A stretch of 64,000 bases of DNA from Mikania micrantha (taxonomy: Eukaryota > Streptophyta > Magnoliopsida > Asterales > Asteraceae). The notes below the pieces were generated by a model, which saw only the letters and a list, made by a program, of their open reading frames with translations, was not told the DNA's origin and searched no databases. The number at the start of each line of letters is the position of its first letter. The first letter of the stretch is position 1. The stretch lies in assembly GCA_009363875.1 (NCBI GenBank), contig CM018683.1:48783711-48847710 (forward strand), in the 5' to 3' direction. A program made the translations under genes and the position numbers. This document shows, in pieces, positions 46,793 through 58,543 of the stretch.

Positions 46793-48120
46793 CGTGTATG
46801 GATACCGGCGGTAGATGAATTGAGGAAACTTATCTTCGATGAAGCACACAAGACTAAATACTATGTTCATCCAGGTGCTGATAAGATGTACCAAGACTTG
46901 CATGGATTTTATTGGTGGCCTGGAATGAAGAAGGACATAGCCGAATACGTCGGTCAATGTCTAACGTGTGCGAAGGTAAAGGCGGAACACCAAAGACCGT
47001 CCGGTCTATTGGAGCAGCCTGAGATTCCACTCTGGAAGTGGGAACAAATAGCTATGGATTTCATCACCAAGCTACCCCGCACTTCCAGTGGTCATGATAC
47101 AATTTGGGTGATCATTGATCGTTTAACAAATCTGCTCATTTCTTGCCCATGCGTGAGAACTTCACCATGGATAAACTGGCAAGATTATACATCAACGAGA
47201 TAGTGGTACGCCACAGTGTGCCATTGTCTATTATTTCTGATCGAGACAGCAGATTCACAACAAGATTCTGGCAATCTTTACAGAAATCTCTAGGGACACA
47301 GTTAAATCTGAGTACAGCTTACCACCCACTAACGGATGGTCAAAGCGAACGTACTATTCAAACCCTAGAGGACATGTTAAGGACCTGTGTATTGGACTTT
47401 GGTGGGAACTGGGACTCCCATTTGCCACTGATTGAGTTCTCCTACAATAACAGTTACCACAGCAGTATCGGATGTGCACCATTCGAGGCTCTTTATGGCC
47501 GGAAATGTCGATCACCGATCTGTTGGACTGAAATTGGAGACAACCGAATAACGGGGCCAGAACTAATTCAAGAAACCACTGACAAGATAGCTCAGATTCA
47601 AAGAAGACTACAAGCAACAAGGAGCAGACAAAAGAGCTACGCCGACAAACGGCGCAAGCCGTTGGAATTCCAAGTGGGAGATCGTGTAATGTTGAAGGTA
47701 TCCCCATGGAAAGGCGTTGTACGCTTTGGAAAGAAAGGCAAATTAGCACCACGATACGTGGGACCGTTCGAGATCATCGAACGTATAGGTCCTGTAGCTT
47801 ATCGACTGAGATTACCAGATGAACTCAGTGGTGTGCATGATGTGTTTCACATCTCAAACCTAAAGAACTGTCTTGCTGACGAGTCTCTCGTCATTCCAAT
47901 CGAAGAGATTCAAGTCGATGAACAGTTGCATTTCATTGAAGAACCTTTAGAGATTATGGATCGCAAGGTTAAACAACTGAGGCGAAGCCGTATTCCGATT
48001 GTAAAGGTTCGATGGAATTCAAGACGCGGGCCCGAATTCACTTGGGAACGTGAAGAACACATGAAGTTAAAGTATCCCCAACTATTTGAAGAGGAAGCTG
48101 TACCTGATAACAACTCTTAA
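46793..48120 (+). pseudogene. Integrase of element B, copy 2, one frameshift
   Basis: It has the same domains as copy 1. A one-base loss near 47128, in a run of A residues just after the VIIDRLT segment, separates the zinc finger and first catalytic Asp (46820-47203) from the rest of the core and tail (47143-48120). Confidence 0.88.
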
Positions 48121-48154
48121 ATTTCGGGACGAAATTTCTCTAACAACGGGAGAC

Positions 48155-51100
48155 TGTAACATCAGTGCCGGAACCGCCACTAGAACAGTGATCTTAAACA
48201 GTATCATGAACAGTAAACAGGTACGAATCATATACATTGCTGTACGTTTCAGATTCATGTCATTTATCATTGTCATTTTGTGTTAGCATAGAACGAATTC
48301 TGAAACAATTAACAGAAAACACAGTTCAGAACAATGGTTCTTGAGTCAGAAAATTATCTGGCAATACAGAACCATCATGTGATTATTTGTTAGGATTTAT
48401 TATGTATGAACGTATGTGAGACTTTATAGAGCAGAACACACGAATATTGTTATGTGAATGCTAAATTGACGGGTTATTCGTATAGGTGACGATCTGTACG
48501 AATAAAACTGAAAGTTTAACGTTCTAAATGATATTCTATAATTAGAAAACAAGATTGAAAGGTATAGTTATCGCCGTGTTTGTACGGGTGACGATCCGGA
48601 CGAATACGCGCGACAACCGTACATTTCGATTTAAACAGTTAATTTTGTTTTAAATTTTTAATAAATAAGAAGATATTAGTTAATTTATTAGGAATCACAA
48701 CCTAGAATAATTAGATGATTTCTAATTTTACAAGCCGTGTCGTTTCGTCGCGAAAACTACGTGAAACAGTACTTTACGCGAAACCGAATGAGACCAAACG
48801 ACCAGGTATTTTTCCGCATTTAATGTGGCATTTAAGGGACACAACCACCACCATTATTCACTTTCTCTCTCTCTACCTCGTCTCTTCTCTCTCTCTCTAA
48901 CCCCTCTCAAGAACACGAACTTCTTACAAGGATTTGGAGCCCATTTCAACTCGGATTCAAGCAAAATTTGGTGCTAAAACGCTTATCTCTTCATGTAGAA
49001 CACGAAAGTACAAGAATTTCGAGCTTCCATCCACGAAATCGGAGGTAAATAACCATTTTAAATTCGGTTTTGAGTAGGTTACGACCCTTAGGGTTTTTGT
49101 TGATGTTGTAACCTTTTTACACACTAGTAAACACTTAGATAACTCAAGCCATCAACTAGAAAGAGGGTAGGAATGGTGTTGTAACAGATTTAGACCAAGA
49201 AAGGGACGAAGTTGCAGGTTCGTGGGGCAAAGGGACTGATTGAGGATACAGGTTCGCTGGCCAAACCCTACACGAACCCACATATTTCAGCCGAACCTCG
49301 CATGGCCTCTGCAACGAACCCTGCGACCCTGGCCTGCAACGAACCTGGTGTCTGGGCCCCGAACCCTGAAATGCTGACAACCGAGCCCAGGTTCACGAAC
49401 CCTTAGATGTTGAGCGAACCTTCTTCCTCCCTTAACTCCTGCCGAACCATTTAAGTTTCACGAACCCATGTACACTCGCGAACCATAAATCCTTAGCGGA
49501 ACTATGAGCCAAACCCTAAGGGTTCGTTGGATTCAAAGTGTTAGCCGAACCCTACCTGGAACACATAGGTTCGTTTAACCTCCATTAGAGCCGAACCCTT
49601 GGCCGGTTTAGCATAGGTTCGCTGCCCTGGACCATCTGTCGAACTTAGAGATTGTTTAATGTGGTTAATATGGACTAGGATCAAAGATATAAATGCTATA
49701 ACTTAGGAAACGGGTAGTGAACCATTAAATCTAGCCATTTCATGAGAAATTGATCATATAAGTTGCATGCAATGAGTGCATGTGGATCAATCATATGTAC
49801 ATGTGTGTTTGCATAAACAAGGATGAAACCCTAGTCATGCATGCGCATGTAGAAATAAATGTTGAACATAAAATTGTTTAACAAATAGGTTAAAAGGGTT
49901 CTAAGCTCATGGGAATCAAAAGCACAAGTTGGGAATCAAGTAGAAATCAAAGAAGTTCAACTGGGCCTAAGTGGGCCCAATAAGGCTTAATTAAGCCCAT
50001 CATGTATTAAATGATTTAGTAAACTCAAGTAATGAGATTTTAATAAAATCTCATTTATTTATTTATTTATAACTTATTAAATTTCATTAAATGATTTTGA
50101 CTTAATATTGATTTAATTGGAAGTAAATTGTAATGTTTTGATTTAATTACTTACTTTGATTTAATTGATTGGGATTTTGTTGTAAAATAGACAATATAAT
50201 TGTCTGGATTTGCTCTAAAAACAAAGGAAACTCTGCCGAAATTTTCTAAAATTTAAAAGTAAGTATTGCAACTCAACTTGGGATTGGGATCTAAAAGGGT
50301 AACTAGAATAGATTAGATCTTAGATGCACTTGGTACTAAGACACTTAGTTGCACACACAACAAGACTCAAACCTTAGGCACAACGACTACTACGCGTACT
50401 TATAATATTCAAATTCTTATAAAATAACTCAGGTACCGAAGAAACTTAACTTACATACAGGAGCGCGCATTTTGTGTTAAGATCAAATTTCATAGCAACA
50501 CAGGTGAGTTCATTGCCCCTTTTCTAACATTTTTGTTTTAAAACGCGGGGCTGAGAAGCATGCGTAAACTGTTATTTAAATTGTTTACTTAAATGCTTTT
50601 AAATTTACATGTTTTACATATATATAAATGTTATCCTAGACCATGTCTAGGAAGATTTTATGCAGGTTTATTAACCGATTTACTTATATATTAAGTGAGT
50701 AATCGAGTTAAACTAAACATTTCAACAAATTAAAACATTTCAAACAAATCAAACTAGACATTTTGACAAAACAAGGGTGTGAGTTCAAGGAATCAAATCA
50801 AACATTTTGACAAATCAAGTGGTTGAATTCAAGGAATCAAATCAAACATTTTGACAAATCAAGTGGGTGAATTCGAGGAATCAAATCAAACATTTTGACA
50901 AAACAAGTGTGGGACATCAAGACATCAACAAAACAATCTTTGCAAAGACAACATTCAATGTTCTACAAACAAAGTGTTTGTTGAATAACGAATCAAGTGT
51001 ACAATCGATCAATGAATCTTGTATTCTATGATCAACACATCAAGTACATCTTGTGACATAATCAGACGAATCATTAAATCATTTTTAAGGGATAGTATGG

Positions 51101-52049
51101 GAAATATCAGAGATAACATATGCCAACACATTGAATCCAGAAATCCTATATTTCAAGAAGTCCTAGCTAGATTGATTGACTTGTAGGTCATATGTTTGAG
51201 GATATTTACAGAATTCCCTAACTACTAAGTACCTAGATTGACAGACTAGTCTACTCGAGTATGACCACAGGCCCCAATCATAAGGACTTAGATTTTATTA
51301 AATGTTTACTTACTTGTTAAATTAAGCATTTATAACTGTTTATACAATTGTGTGGTTGATCATATTTTGTGATGAACTTGTGAAATCAACATGGATTTCA
51401 AATGATTGTAATGACAGGGACAACAAACAGAAGAACTTATGGGATTGTGTTAAGGGTAAAAATGCTTAATTGTCATTAACAGCAGTGTCATATGCATATT
51501 AGTATGTGGTGGGATGTTGGCTAGGGCTTGTCCCTTACATATGCCCTATATATAAGCATACCGATGTGGATATTACATGTGGTGTTAATGAGGTTAGGGT
51601 CTTTACCAAAGGAGGTTTTCAAATCATTTTCAACTACTAAAACTATATGAACTCACCAACCATGTGTTGACTTGATCTTTTTGCATGACTTCTCAGGTGA
51701 CGAACAGGTCAATTAGGAAGTCATTTCGTTCGGACTAGGACTTCATATAAAAGACTAGTATTTTGGACCTGCATACTTTTGAAGACATCATTATACAATT
51801 TATTTTGTATATCTTGTGTAAATACAAGATAGTCATTTTATGATGTTTACAATAGAGTTACATTGTTAAATTATAAACGATACTGATGTAATTTAACTTT
51901 GTAATTTTATTTTATTTAGCATTTCTCATTTATATCATGTGCAATGTAAACAATCTGATCACTTCTGATTATCACTTCTGATATCGCGCCCCGGGAACCT
52001 TCCGCTCGACGGGGACTCCGATCCTACCCCGCCGGCTCGGGGTGTGACA
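48155..52049 (+). repeat. Right (3') LTR of element B
   Basis: 3,895 bp, ends GCCGGCTCGGGGTGTGACA. It has private changes at 49649, near 50403, 51172, near 51907, near 51979 and near 52007; the last four fall in its final 900 bases. Confidence 0.93.
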
Positions 52050-52054
52050 CCATA

Positions 52055-52166
52055 CGAATATGGGAGCAACATCATACTTACCCCGTAACGAGTACGGGAG
52101 CAACCATACTTACCCAGTAACAACTACTGGAGCAACATACTTACCCCATACGAATATGGGAGCAAT
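52055..52166 (-). repeat. Hairpin array in D 3' LTR, second half
   Basis: It resumes after element B with the rest of unit five (CGAATATGGG) and units six to eight: CCCGTA..TACGGG, CCAGTA..TACTGG and CCCATA..TATGGG. The bases 52050-52054 are the duplicated target CCATA. Confidence 0.85.
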
Positions 52167-53606
52167 CATCGTAACATGATGCATTAGCACCATATCATCA
52201 TTCAACATAACATCGTAACATTATCCTAATAACATAGGATTTCTCATAACAGGCTATGCTAGTATCATATCATCATAACATCTCGGCATCATACACATGT
52301 CATGCTAGCAGCACATCATCATATCATTCATCATGGCATCATAAACACATTATGCTAGCATATATTCGTCATAGCATCATACTTTCATCATAGCCTGGCT
52401 AGGATTTCATTATAACATAACATCTGTAATTATCGTCATAGCATGTTATCATTCAGTTTATCATCATAACATACTAACATGCACTCATCATACTTAGCAT
52501 ACTTTCATGCATAATTCATGCTAACACATAAACATGCACACATAGTCAGGGCATATCATCATTCATTCATCATCATCATAAGCACATAACATCATAGACA
52601 TAACAATAAGCATGTATGCCAGCCCAAAACATTAAACATAAAATAGGGCGTCTAGAACTCACCTGATAGTAGACTCCTGTTATCCTTAGCCGAACTCCTT
52701 AGCTAGGGCCTTAGGGACCTACATTAGTTACCTCGTCTCATTACATACCATTTTAGACTTAGGATATATTCTAAGTCCTCAGAACCTCCTAACTAGCCTC
52801 CCCAGTATTTGAGAACTGTTACATTCCCGAACTGTCATATACTCGAACTAGAGTATAAGAAATATCACCAGTACTCGAAATACTGGTGTACTCGTTTTCC
52901 CATGTGTACTCGAATTCCCTTGTGTATTCGAACTTAGAGACTACACGAAATTAGTGTACACGAACTGGTGTATTCGAAGACAGTGTATACGAAACCTTTG
53001 GGTTTTCGAGTACACCCCTTTGGGTCATAATTTCGAGTACTCATCCTTTTATTCATAAAACATATCAGAAATTCATCTAAGACCTTGGGGAGCTAGTTTC
53101 TAGGTTCCTTAGGTTGTTACCAACACAGTGGAACCTCAAAGTTCCGATCTTTATGCATAAAGGTGTGAGCTTTGTGCATAACTTCTCTTCCATCTAACAA
53201 TCCTAACTTTTGTATAAAAACCGTAACTTTTATACATAAACCACTTACTTGTAGTTAGATGATCCCTCCTACAGATTCTCGTGCGTTTCCCCTTCCGTTT
53301 GGTCGATTAAAAGCTCGACCTTTGCAGTGCTCGAACTCCGCTTCGTGTACTCGAGAGAAGATGTGCTTCAGCCAAAGGTTAGCACGTTTCCCAAGGCCCT
53401 ACTATTTATAGGCAGTGTCCTGTACCCGGAATATGAGGGATGTTCGAATACAGTATTTTGAGTACAGTGTACTCAAAGGCTAGACTTCGAGTACACGAAC
53501 CCGAGGCCTTAACATTTTATTTTTCGCCCATTTCTCACAAGTTAATTATCCGTTACCCATTCGTAAGTCCAAATAACTTGTGTTTTAGAAAATTTGGGAT
53601 GTTACA
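52167..53606 (-). repeat. Remainder of D 3' LTR
   Basis: An ATCATAACAT-rich stretch (52167-52640) is followed by clusters of TACTCGAA/TTCGAGTA motifs (52845-53045 and 53330-53525). Near the LTR start lies a TATAAATAG box, read on the minus strand at about 53403-53411, which gives a short U3 of about 200 bases. Confidence 0.8.
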
Positions 53607-53621
53607 AGTCTCCCCTCCTTA
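53607..53621 (-). promoter_or_regulatory. Polypurine tract of element D
   Basis: On the minus strand TAAGGAGGGGAGACT abuts the 3' LTR. Confidence 0.85.
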
Positions 53622-53650
53622 CAATAGGTTTCGTCCCGAAACCTGCCTCG

Positions 53651-54154
53651 TTACACATCGAACAAGTGAGGATACAACTTCCTCATCTCGTCTTCCGTTT
53701 CCCATGTCGTGTCTGAAACCTTCCGATGCTTCCACTGAACTCTGACTTGACGAACCGTTTTATTTCGTAGCTGCTTTTCCTTTGTATCCACGATCGCGAC
53801 TGGTTCTTCGATGTAGTTGAGTCGGTCATCTACCTCAATGTCGTCCAAAGGAACATGTGCTTGCTCGTCTGCCAGACACTTCCTAAGGTGTGACATGTGG
53901 AAGGTAGGGTGAATCCCGTTCAGCTCCTCTGGTAGGTCCAGTCGATACGCGACTTTCCCTACCCTTGCCTCTATCCGAAACGGTCCGATGTACCTCGGAC
54001 TCAACTTGCCTCGCTTCCTGAATCGAATGATTCCCTTCCATGGTGATACTTTCAGCAACACTCGATCGCCAACGTCAAACTCGATCGGTCTTCGACGCTT
54101 GTCAGCGTAAGACTTTTGGCGATCTTGTGCAGCTTTCATTCGTGCTTTTATCAC
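53651..54154 (-). CDS. Integrase C-terminus and chromodomain-like tail of element D
   Basis: This 167-residue piece continues the D polyprotein in the same frame after a single TGA codon at 54155-54157. It holds the linker helix (KAAQDRQKSYADKRRRP), the GPY-type module (GDRVLLKVSPWKGIIRF, YIGPFRI, VAYRLDLP) and the chromodomain-like tail (VRVQWKHRKVSDTTWETEDEM). It has no start of its own: the first codon after the stop is GTG. It is best seen as the separated end of the polyprotein rather than a separate gene. Confidence 0.88.
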   Translation of the reverse strand: MIKARMKAAQDRQKSYADKRRRPIEFDVGDRVLLKVSPWKGIIRFRKRGKLSPRYIGPFRIEARVGKVAYRLDLPEELNGIHPTFHMSHLRKCLADEQAHVPLDDIEVDDRLNYIEEPVAIVDTKEKQLRNKTVRQVRVQWKHRKVSDTTWETEDEMRKLYPHLFDV

Positions 54155-57100
54155 TCATAGCTTTTCTGCCATATCAATCACGGCAGCCTTGTTTCCCGTT
54201 TCTTTCAGTCCAACTTCACCCCAGCATACCGGGGTCCTACATCGTCTTCCGTACAACGCCTCATATGGGGGCATTCCGATGCTAGAGTGGTAGCTATTGT
54301 TGTATGAAAACTCCACCAATGGCAAGTGGTCATCCCAGCTACCTCCAAAATCGATAATGCACGCCCAAAGCATATCCTCCAACATTTGAATAGTCCTTTC
54401 TGACTGTCCATCTGTTTGAGGGTGATAGGCAGTACTGATGTTCAGTTTCGTTCCCATAGCATCATGAAACTGCTTCCAAAATCCGGAAGTAAACCTCGTA
54501 TCTCGATCTGACACAATGGAGACAGGAGCTCCATGTCGGGTCACAATCTCCTTCACGAACAACTCAGACAACCTTTCGGACGTATACGTTTCCCTGAGAG
54601 GAAGGAAGTGTGCACTCTTCGTCAATCGGTCCACAATCACCCATACGGTATCATGTCGTTTAGCTGTTCTCGGTAGCTTGGTGATGAAATCCATGGTGAC
54701 GTGTTCCCATTTCCATTCCAGTACCTCAAGAGGTTGTACATATCCGTAGGGCTTCTGATGTTCAGCCTTCACTTGCGCACAAGTAAGGCACTTGTTCACA
54801 TACTGCATCACATTAAACTTCATGCCCGGCCACCAATAATCCTGTCGAAGATCTTGGTACATCTTCGTCGCACCGGGGTGCACTGAATAACGTGACTTGT
54901 GGGCTTCATCTAAAATTCTCGCTCGAATGTCCCCATTTCTGGGCACCCACATCCGACCGAATCGTATCTTTATCCCATGGTCGTTGTTTTCCAAGTAATT
55001 GACTTGTCCGAAGACACGTTCAAAACCCACATTCTCTTCTTTCAATCCCTCCTGTTGGGCCTGCTTGAGCTCATTCAGAAAGTCTGGCGTTATCACCAAA
55101 CTATACAATTTTACTCGTATGGCAGGATGATCAGTCTTGCGACTCAGAGCATCCGCCACCACATTGGCCTTTCTCGGGTGATATAGAATATCACAATCAT
55201 AATCCTCTAGCAGCTCAAGCCATCGTCTCTGCCTCATGTTCAAATCCTTTTGCTCGAAGAAGTACTTCAAGCTCTTGTGGTCGGTATAGATGGTACTCCT
55301 TACTCCATACAAGTAGTGCCTCCATATTTTCAATGCAAACACTACTGCAGCGAGTTCAAGATCGTGGGTTGGGTAGTTAGCCTCATGAATCTTTACCTGG
55401 CGTGAAGCATAAGCTATCACCCTTCCCCTTTGCATCAGTACGCATCCCAACCCTTGTCGTGACGCATCGGCATACACAACAAGATCATCATTTCCATTCG
55501 GCAGTGCTAGAACAGGAGCTTGGGTAAGTTTCTCCTTTAGCACTGAAAACGCTTGTTCTTGGTTCGGGCCCCATTCGTACTTTACATCTTTCCTCGTGAG
55601 CTTTGTCAACGACGTCGCTAGCTTGGAGAAGTCTTGAATAAATCTCCGATAGTAACCGGCCAAACCAAGAAAATTGCGTACTTCCGTAGGTGACTTTGGA
55701 GGACTCCATTTCATAATCGTTTCCACTTTAGCTGGATCCACCATAATGCCTTCTGGGTTCACCACGTGCCCTAGAAACTGTACCTCTCGTAACCAGAAAG
55801 CGCATTTGGAGAATTTAGCATAAAGTTTCTCTTCCCTCAGGATCTCCAATACCTCACGTATGTGGCAAGCATGGTCTCCCTCGTTCTTTGAATAAATCAA
55901 AATATCATCAATAAACACTATCACCGATCGGTCCAGCATCGGTCGACATACTCTGTTCATCAAATCCATAAATGTTGCGGGAGCATTTGTCAATCCAAAC
56001 GACATAACGAGAAACTCGTAATGTCCATAACGCGTACGGAAAACAGTCTTTGGAATATCCTGCTCTCGAACTTTCAACTGATGGTAACCGGATCGGAGAT
56101 CTATCTTTGAGAACCAGCTTGCCCCTTGCAATTGATCGAACAAGTCATCAATTCTAGGTAGAGGATACCTGTTCTTTACGGTCAACTTATTCAGTTCCCT
56201 GTAATCGATACACATACGCATACTTCCATCTTTCTTCTTAACGAACAAAACCGGTGCTCCCCACGGGGAGACACTCGGTCGTATAAAACCTTTATCAAGG
56301 AGTTCTTGTAGGTGGGTCATCATTTCCTTCATCTCGGTTGGAGCTAAACGGTAAGGTGCTTTGGCAACGGGTTGTGCCCCCGGTACTAAGTCGATCTGGA
56401 ACTCAATTTCCCGTTCGGGTGGTAATCCAGGCAATTCCTCAGGGAATACATCGGGGAAATTACACACCACGGGAACATCATCAATCATCCTCATATCCAT
56501 ACGTTCCTCCATCACGTAGGCCAAGAAGGCTACACACCCTCGCCTCATGATAACCTCAGCCTTGATCATTGAAATGATCTTGGGCGCATACATCGCTTTA
56601 TCACCATAAACCGTCACGGAGCCCCCATCCATTGCACGTAAACATATCATCTTTCGTCGACATATAATGTTAGCCTCATATTTGGCTAACCAGTCCATAC
56701 CCAAAACCACATCGAATCCTCCTAAGGTAATAAGAAACAATCGGACAAGGAACCTATGACCTTCTATCTCAACATAACAGTCATCTATAGCCTCAGTCAC
56801 CCTGGTCATCTTACCAATAGCCGTCTCTACATCAAATACCCGATCTATCTTCTTAACCTTCCCAAATAACCCATCACAGAAAGTAGAGGATATGAAACTC
56901 ATACTGGCACCAGAATCAAACAATACAGAAGCAGGAATATTGTTGATAGAAAAGGTACCTATGACCACATCAGGGTCCTCAATCGCATCCTCCTTCGTCA
57001 TTGTAAAGGCTCGTGCTTTAGCCTTCTGCTTTTCCTTTTCCTTCTCCTCTTTCTTACCCGAGCCCGAAGCATCGGCCCGTGGTAGCTTGCAATCCTTGGA

Positions 57101-58210
57101 TAGATGTCCTATCCCACTGCAGTTGAAGCATCGAGTAGCATTAGGGCAATTGCTAGAAAAGTGCCCCGTCTTTCCACACCTGAAACATAAATTAGTGCCC
57201 ACCAGGCACTGTCCCGTGTGGCTTTTCCCACACTTGTTGCATCGGCCCATCTCCTCTCGCTTCACTTTCTTGCTTGCGAAATTTCGTTGGTCTGTTCGAC
57301 CTCTCTTAGCCCCAAAGGACTCTTTCACCTTTGCTTCTTCTTTGGCTGGCTCGGTCGACATAACATCGTCCCAAACTATTCCACTGAGCTCCACGGTGGA
57401 ATCATAAGTCTTGGGAGCATTCGCCTTCACATGAATCCGAACCTTGGTAGGCAAACCCTCCATGTACAACTTCACCCTGCGTTCCTCGGTAGAAACCAAG
57501 TGAGGAACAAGTCTAGCCATCTCATTAAACCTCGACGTGTACTGCCGGTGGTTCAGACTCCCAGCTTTCAGAACCAGAAACTCCCTTTCAACCTTATCGA
57601 GTTCATTCTTGGGACAGAACTGTTTAGTAACCAGTTCCTTGAGATCGTCCCAAGTCATCTTCTCTACATCAGCTGCAGCTTTGGACTGCTTAATGGTGTT
57701 CCACCAGTGAAGTGCCTCCTCGACAAAAGAGTGAGCTGCGAACTTAACATCTTTGTTGACTCGGCATTCACTGATGGAGATAACAGCCTCCATAGCAGAT
57801 ATCCAGTGGCAAGTAGCCACAGCATCCTTCTTACCATCGAAGGTCGGTGGGTTACATCCCTTGAAGGACTTGTAGTCACAGCCCTTCAGTTTCCCAGTCA
57901 TAGAGTCGTTGCTCTTAGTCTCGATGATCACCACCTCATCTTCTTTGGTGCTCTCCATAGTTCCTTCAGACTTGTCTTTCAGAGCATCCTTCAGTGCCTT
58001 AGCAATCATTGTCGGCATCTTTTCATCCATGATCTTGCAGACCTCATCAGAAATAGCCTTAACTACAATAGGCTCTAGTGTGAACTCCTCTTCATTTTCC
58101 GATGGCTCACTGTGCTCATCTCCTCCTTCATTGACAGGTTTCTCGGCCTCCACATGTGGCTCCCCTGTTCCCTGAGGTTGTTTTCGCGGTCTACCCTTTC
58201 GTCCGGCCAT
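54155..58210 (-). CDS. Gag-pol polyprotein of element D, ended by an in-frame TGA
   Basis: The frame has 1,351 residues, starting at MAGRKGRPRK. The domains are gag capsid (about 110-285), three zinc knuckles (CNKCGKSHTGQC at 324-335, CFRCGKTGHFSSNC at 342-355, CFNCSGIGHLSKDC at 361-374), protease with DSGA (432-435), reverse transcriptase with FIDDILIY (766-773), RNase H with YADASRQGLG (about 913-922), the integrase zinc finger ending CLTC (about 1142-1145) and the core (D1174, D1235, E1271). Gag and pol are one frame. The TGA comes 80 residues after the catalytic glutamate, so all catalytic residues lie before it. It is a different family from A and B: the gag N-terminus is charged rather than proline-rich, and the protease is DSGA rather than DTGA. 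Confidence 0.95.
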   Translation of the reverse strand: MAGRKGRPRKQPQGTGEPHVEAEKPVNEGGDEHSEPSENEEEFTLEPIVVKAISDEVCKIMDEKMPTMIAKALKDALKDKSEGTMESTKEDEVVIIETKSNDSMTGKLKGCDYKSFKGCNPPTFDGKKDAVATCHWISAMEAVISISECRVNKDVKFAAHSFVEEALHWWNTIKQSKAAADVEKMTWDDLKELVTKQFCPKNELDKVEREFLVLKAGSLNHRQYTSRFNEMARLVPHLVSTEERRVKLYMEGLPTKVRIHVKANAPKTYDSTVELSGIVWDDVMSTEPAKEEAKVKESFGAKRGRTDQRNFASKKVKREEMGRCNKCGKSHTGQCLVGTNLCFRCGKTGHFSSNCPNATRCFNCSGIGHLSKDCKLPRADASGSGKKEEKEKEKQKAKARAFTMTKEDAIEDPDVVIGTFSINNIPASVLFDSGASMSFISSTFCDGLFGKVKKIDRVFDVETAIGKMTRVTEAIDDCYVEIEGHRFLVRLFLITLGGFDVVLGMDWLAKYEANIICRRKMICLRAMDGGSVTVYGDKAMYAPKIISMIKAEVIMRRGCVAFLAYVMEERMDMRMIDDVPVVCNFPDVFPEELPGLPPEREIEFQIDLVPGAQPVAKAPYRLAPTEMKEMMTHLQELLDKGFIRPSVSPWGAPVLFVKKKDGSMRMCIDYRELNKLTVKNRYPLPRIDDLFDQLQGASWFSKIDLRSGYHQLKVREQDIPKTVFRTRYGHYEFLVMSFGLTNAPATFMDLMNRVCRPMLDRSVIVFIDDILIYSKNEGDHACHIREVLEILREEKLYAKFSKCAFWLREVQFLGHVVNPEGIMVDPAKVETIMKWSPPKSPTEVRNFLGLAGYYRRFIQDFSKLATSLTKLTRKDVKYEWGPNQEQAFSVLKEKLTQAPVLALPNGNDDLVVYADASRQGLGCVLMQRGRVIAYASRQVKIHEANYPTHDLELAAVVFALKIWRHYLYGVRSTIYTDHKSLKYFFEQKDLNMRQRRWLELLEDYDCDILYHPRKANVVADALSRKTDHPAIRVKLYSLVITPDFLNELKQAQQEGLKEENVGFERVFGQVNYLENNDHGIKIRFGRMWVPRNGDIRARILDEAHKSRYSVHPGATKMYQDLRQDYWWPGMKFNVMQYVNKCLTCAQVKAEHQKPYGYVQPLEVLEWKWEHVTMDFITKLPRTAKRHDTVWVIVDRLTKSAHFLPLRETYTSERLSELFVKEIVTRHGAPVSIVSDRDTRFTSGFWKQFHDAMGTKLNISTAYHPQTDGQSERTIQMLEDMLWACIIDFGGSWDDHLPLVEFSYNNSYHSSIGMPPYEALYGRRCRTPVCWGEVGLKETGNKAAVIDMAEKL

Positions 58211-58543
58211 CTTAACTTTCTACATAATGCAACAATTGATGAGTCAGCACAGGAATCAGTTTAGCATGAAATAAGTGTTGTAAAACGTTAATGACGTTGA
58301 TCAGGTGTTATTAACCATTTACCCAACTCATAGGCTCTAAACGTTTCCCATCCCATCTCCTCAACGTGCAAGACACTAACTACCTTTCTATTCTTACACC
58401 TACGTCTTACTTCATACATAAATTGTCAGCTCGTGGCATCCGTTCATCCGTGGTTGGCAATCCGCATCCTTTAATCCCATTCTCAGTTTAAGTCTTGGCA
58501 TTTGGGATGCCAAGATCTCTCAACTATGGCTCTGATACCAACT
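58211..58543 (-). other. Untranslated leader of element D with primer-binding site
   Basis: It lies between the 5' LTR and the gag start. The primer-binding site is at 58524-58540 (minus strand TGGTATCAGAGCCATAG, initiator tRNA-Met type), three bases inside the LTR edge. No open frame or other structure was seen in the rest. Confidence 0.85.

Larger units (their letters stand above)
30606..52049 (+). mobile_element. Element B: tandem LTR-internal-LTR-internal-LTR, TSD CCATA
   Basis: Three near-identical LTRs (3,899, 3,893 and 3,895 bp) enclose two near-identical internal regions (34505-39385, 4,881 bp; 43279-48154, 4,876 bp). Only the outer ends carry the 5-bp duplication CCATA (30601-30605 and 52050-52054), so this is one insertion later extended by recombination, not two insertions. 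Both internal copies share three in-frame stops; only copy 2 has frameshifts. It is inserted in the hairpin array of D's 3' LTR. Confidence 0.95.

Noticed and set aside
52050..52700. Repeated ATCATCATAACAT stretch suspected as a CRISPR-like array
   Set aside because: Irregular low-complexity sequence inside an LTR of a plant retrotransposon, with no constant repeat or spacers.
57218..58078. A 286-codon frame on the plus strand
   Set aside because: It is antisense to the gag of element D and has no recognisable domain.
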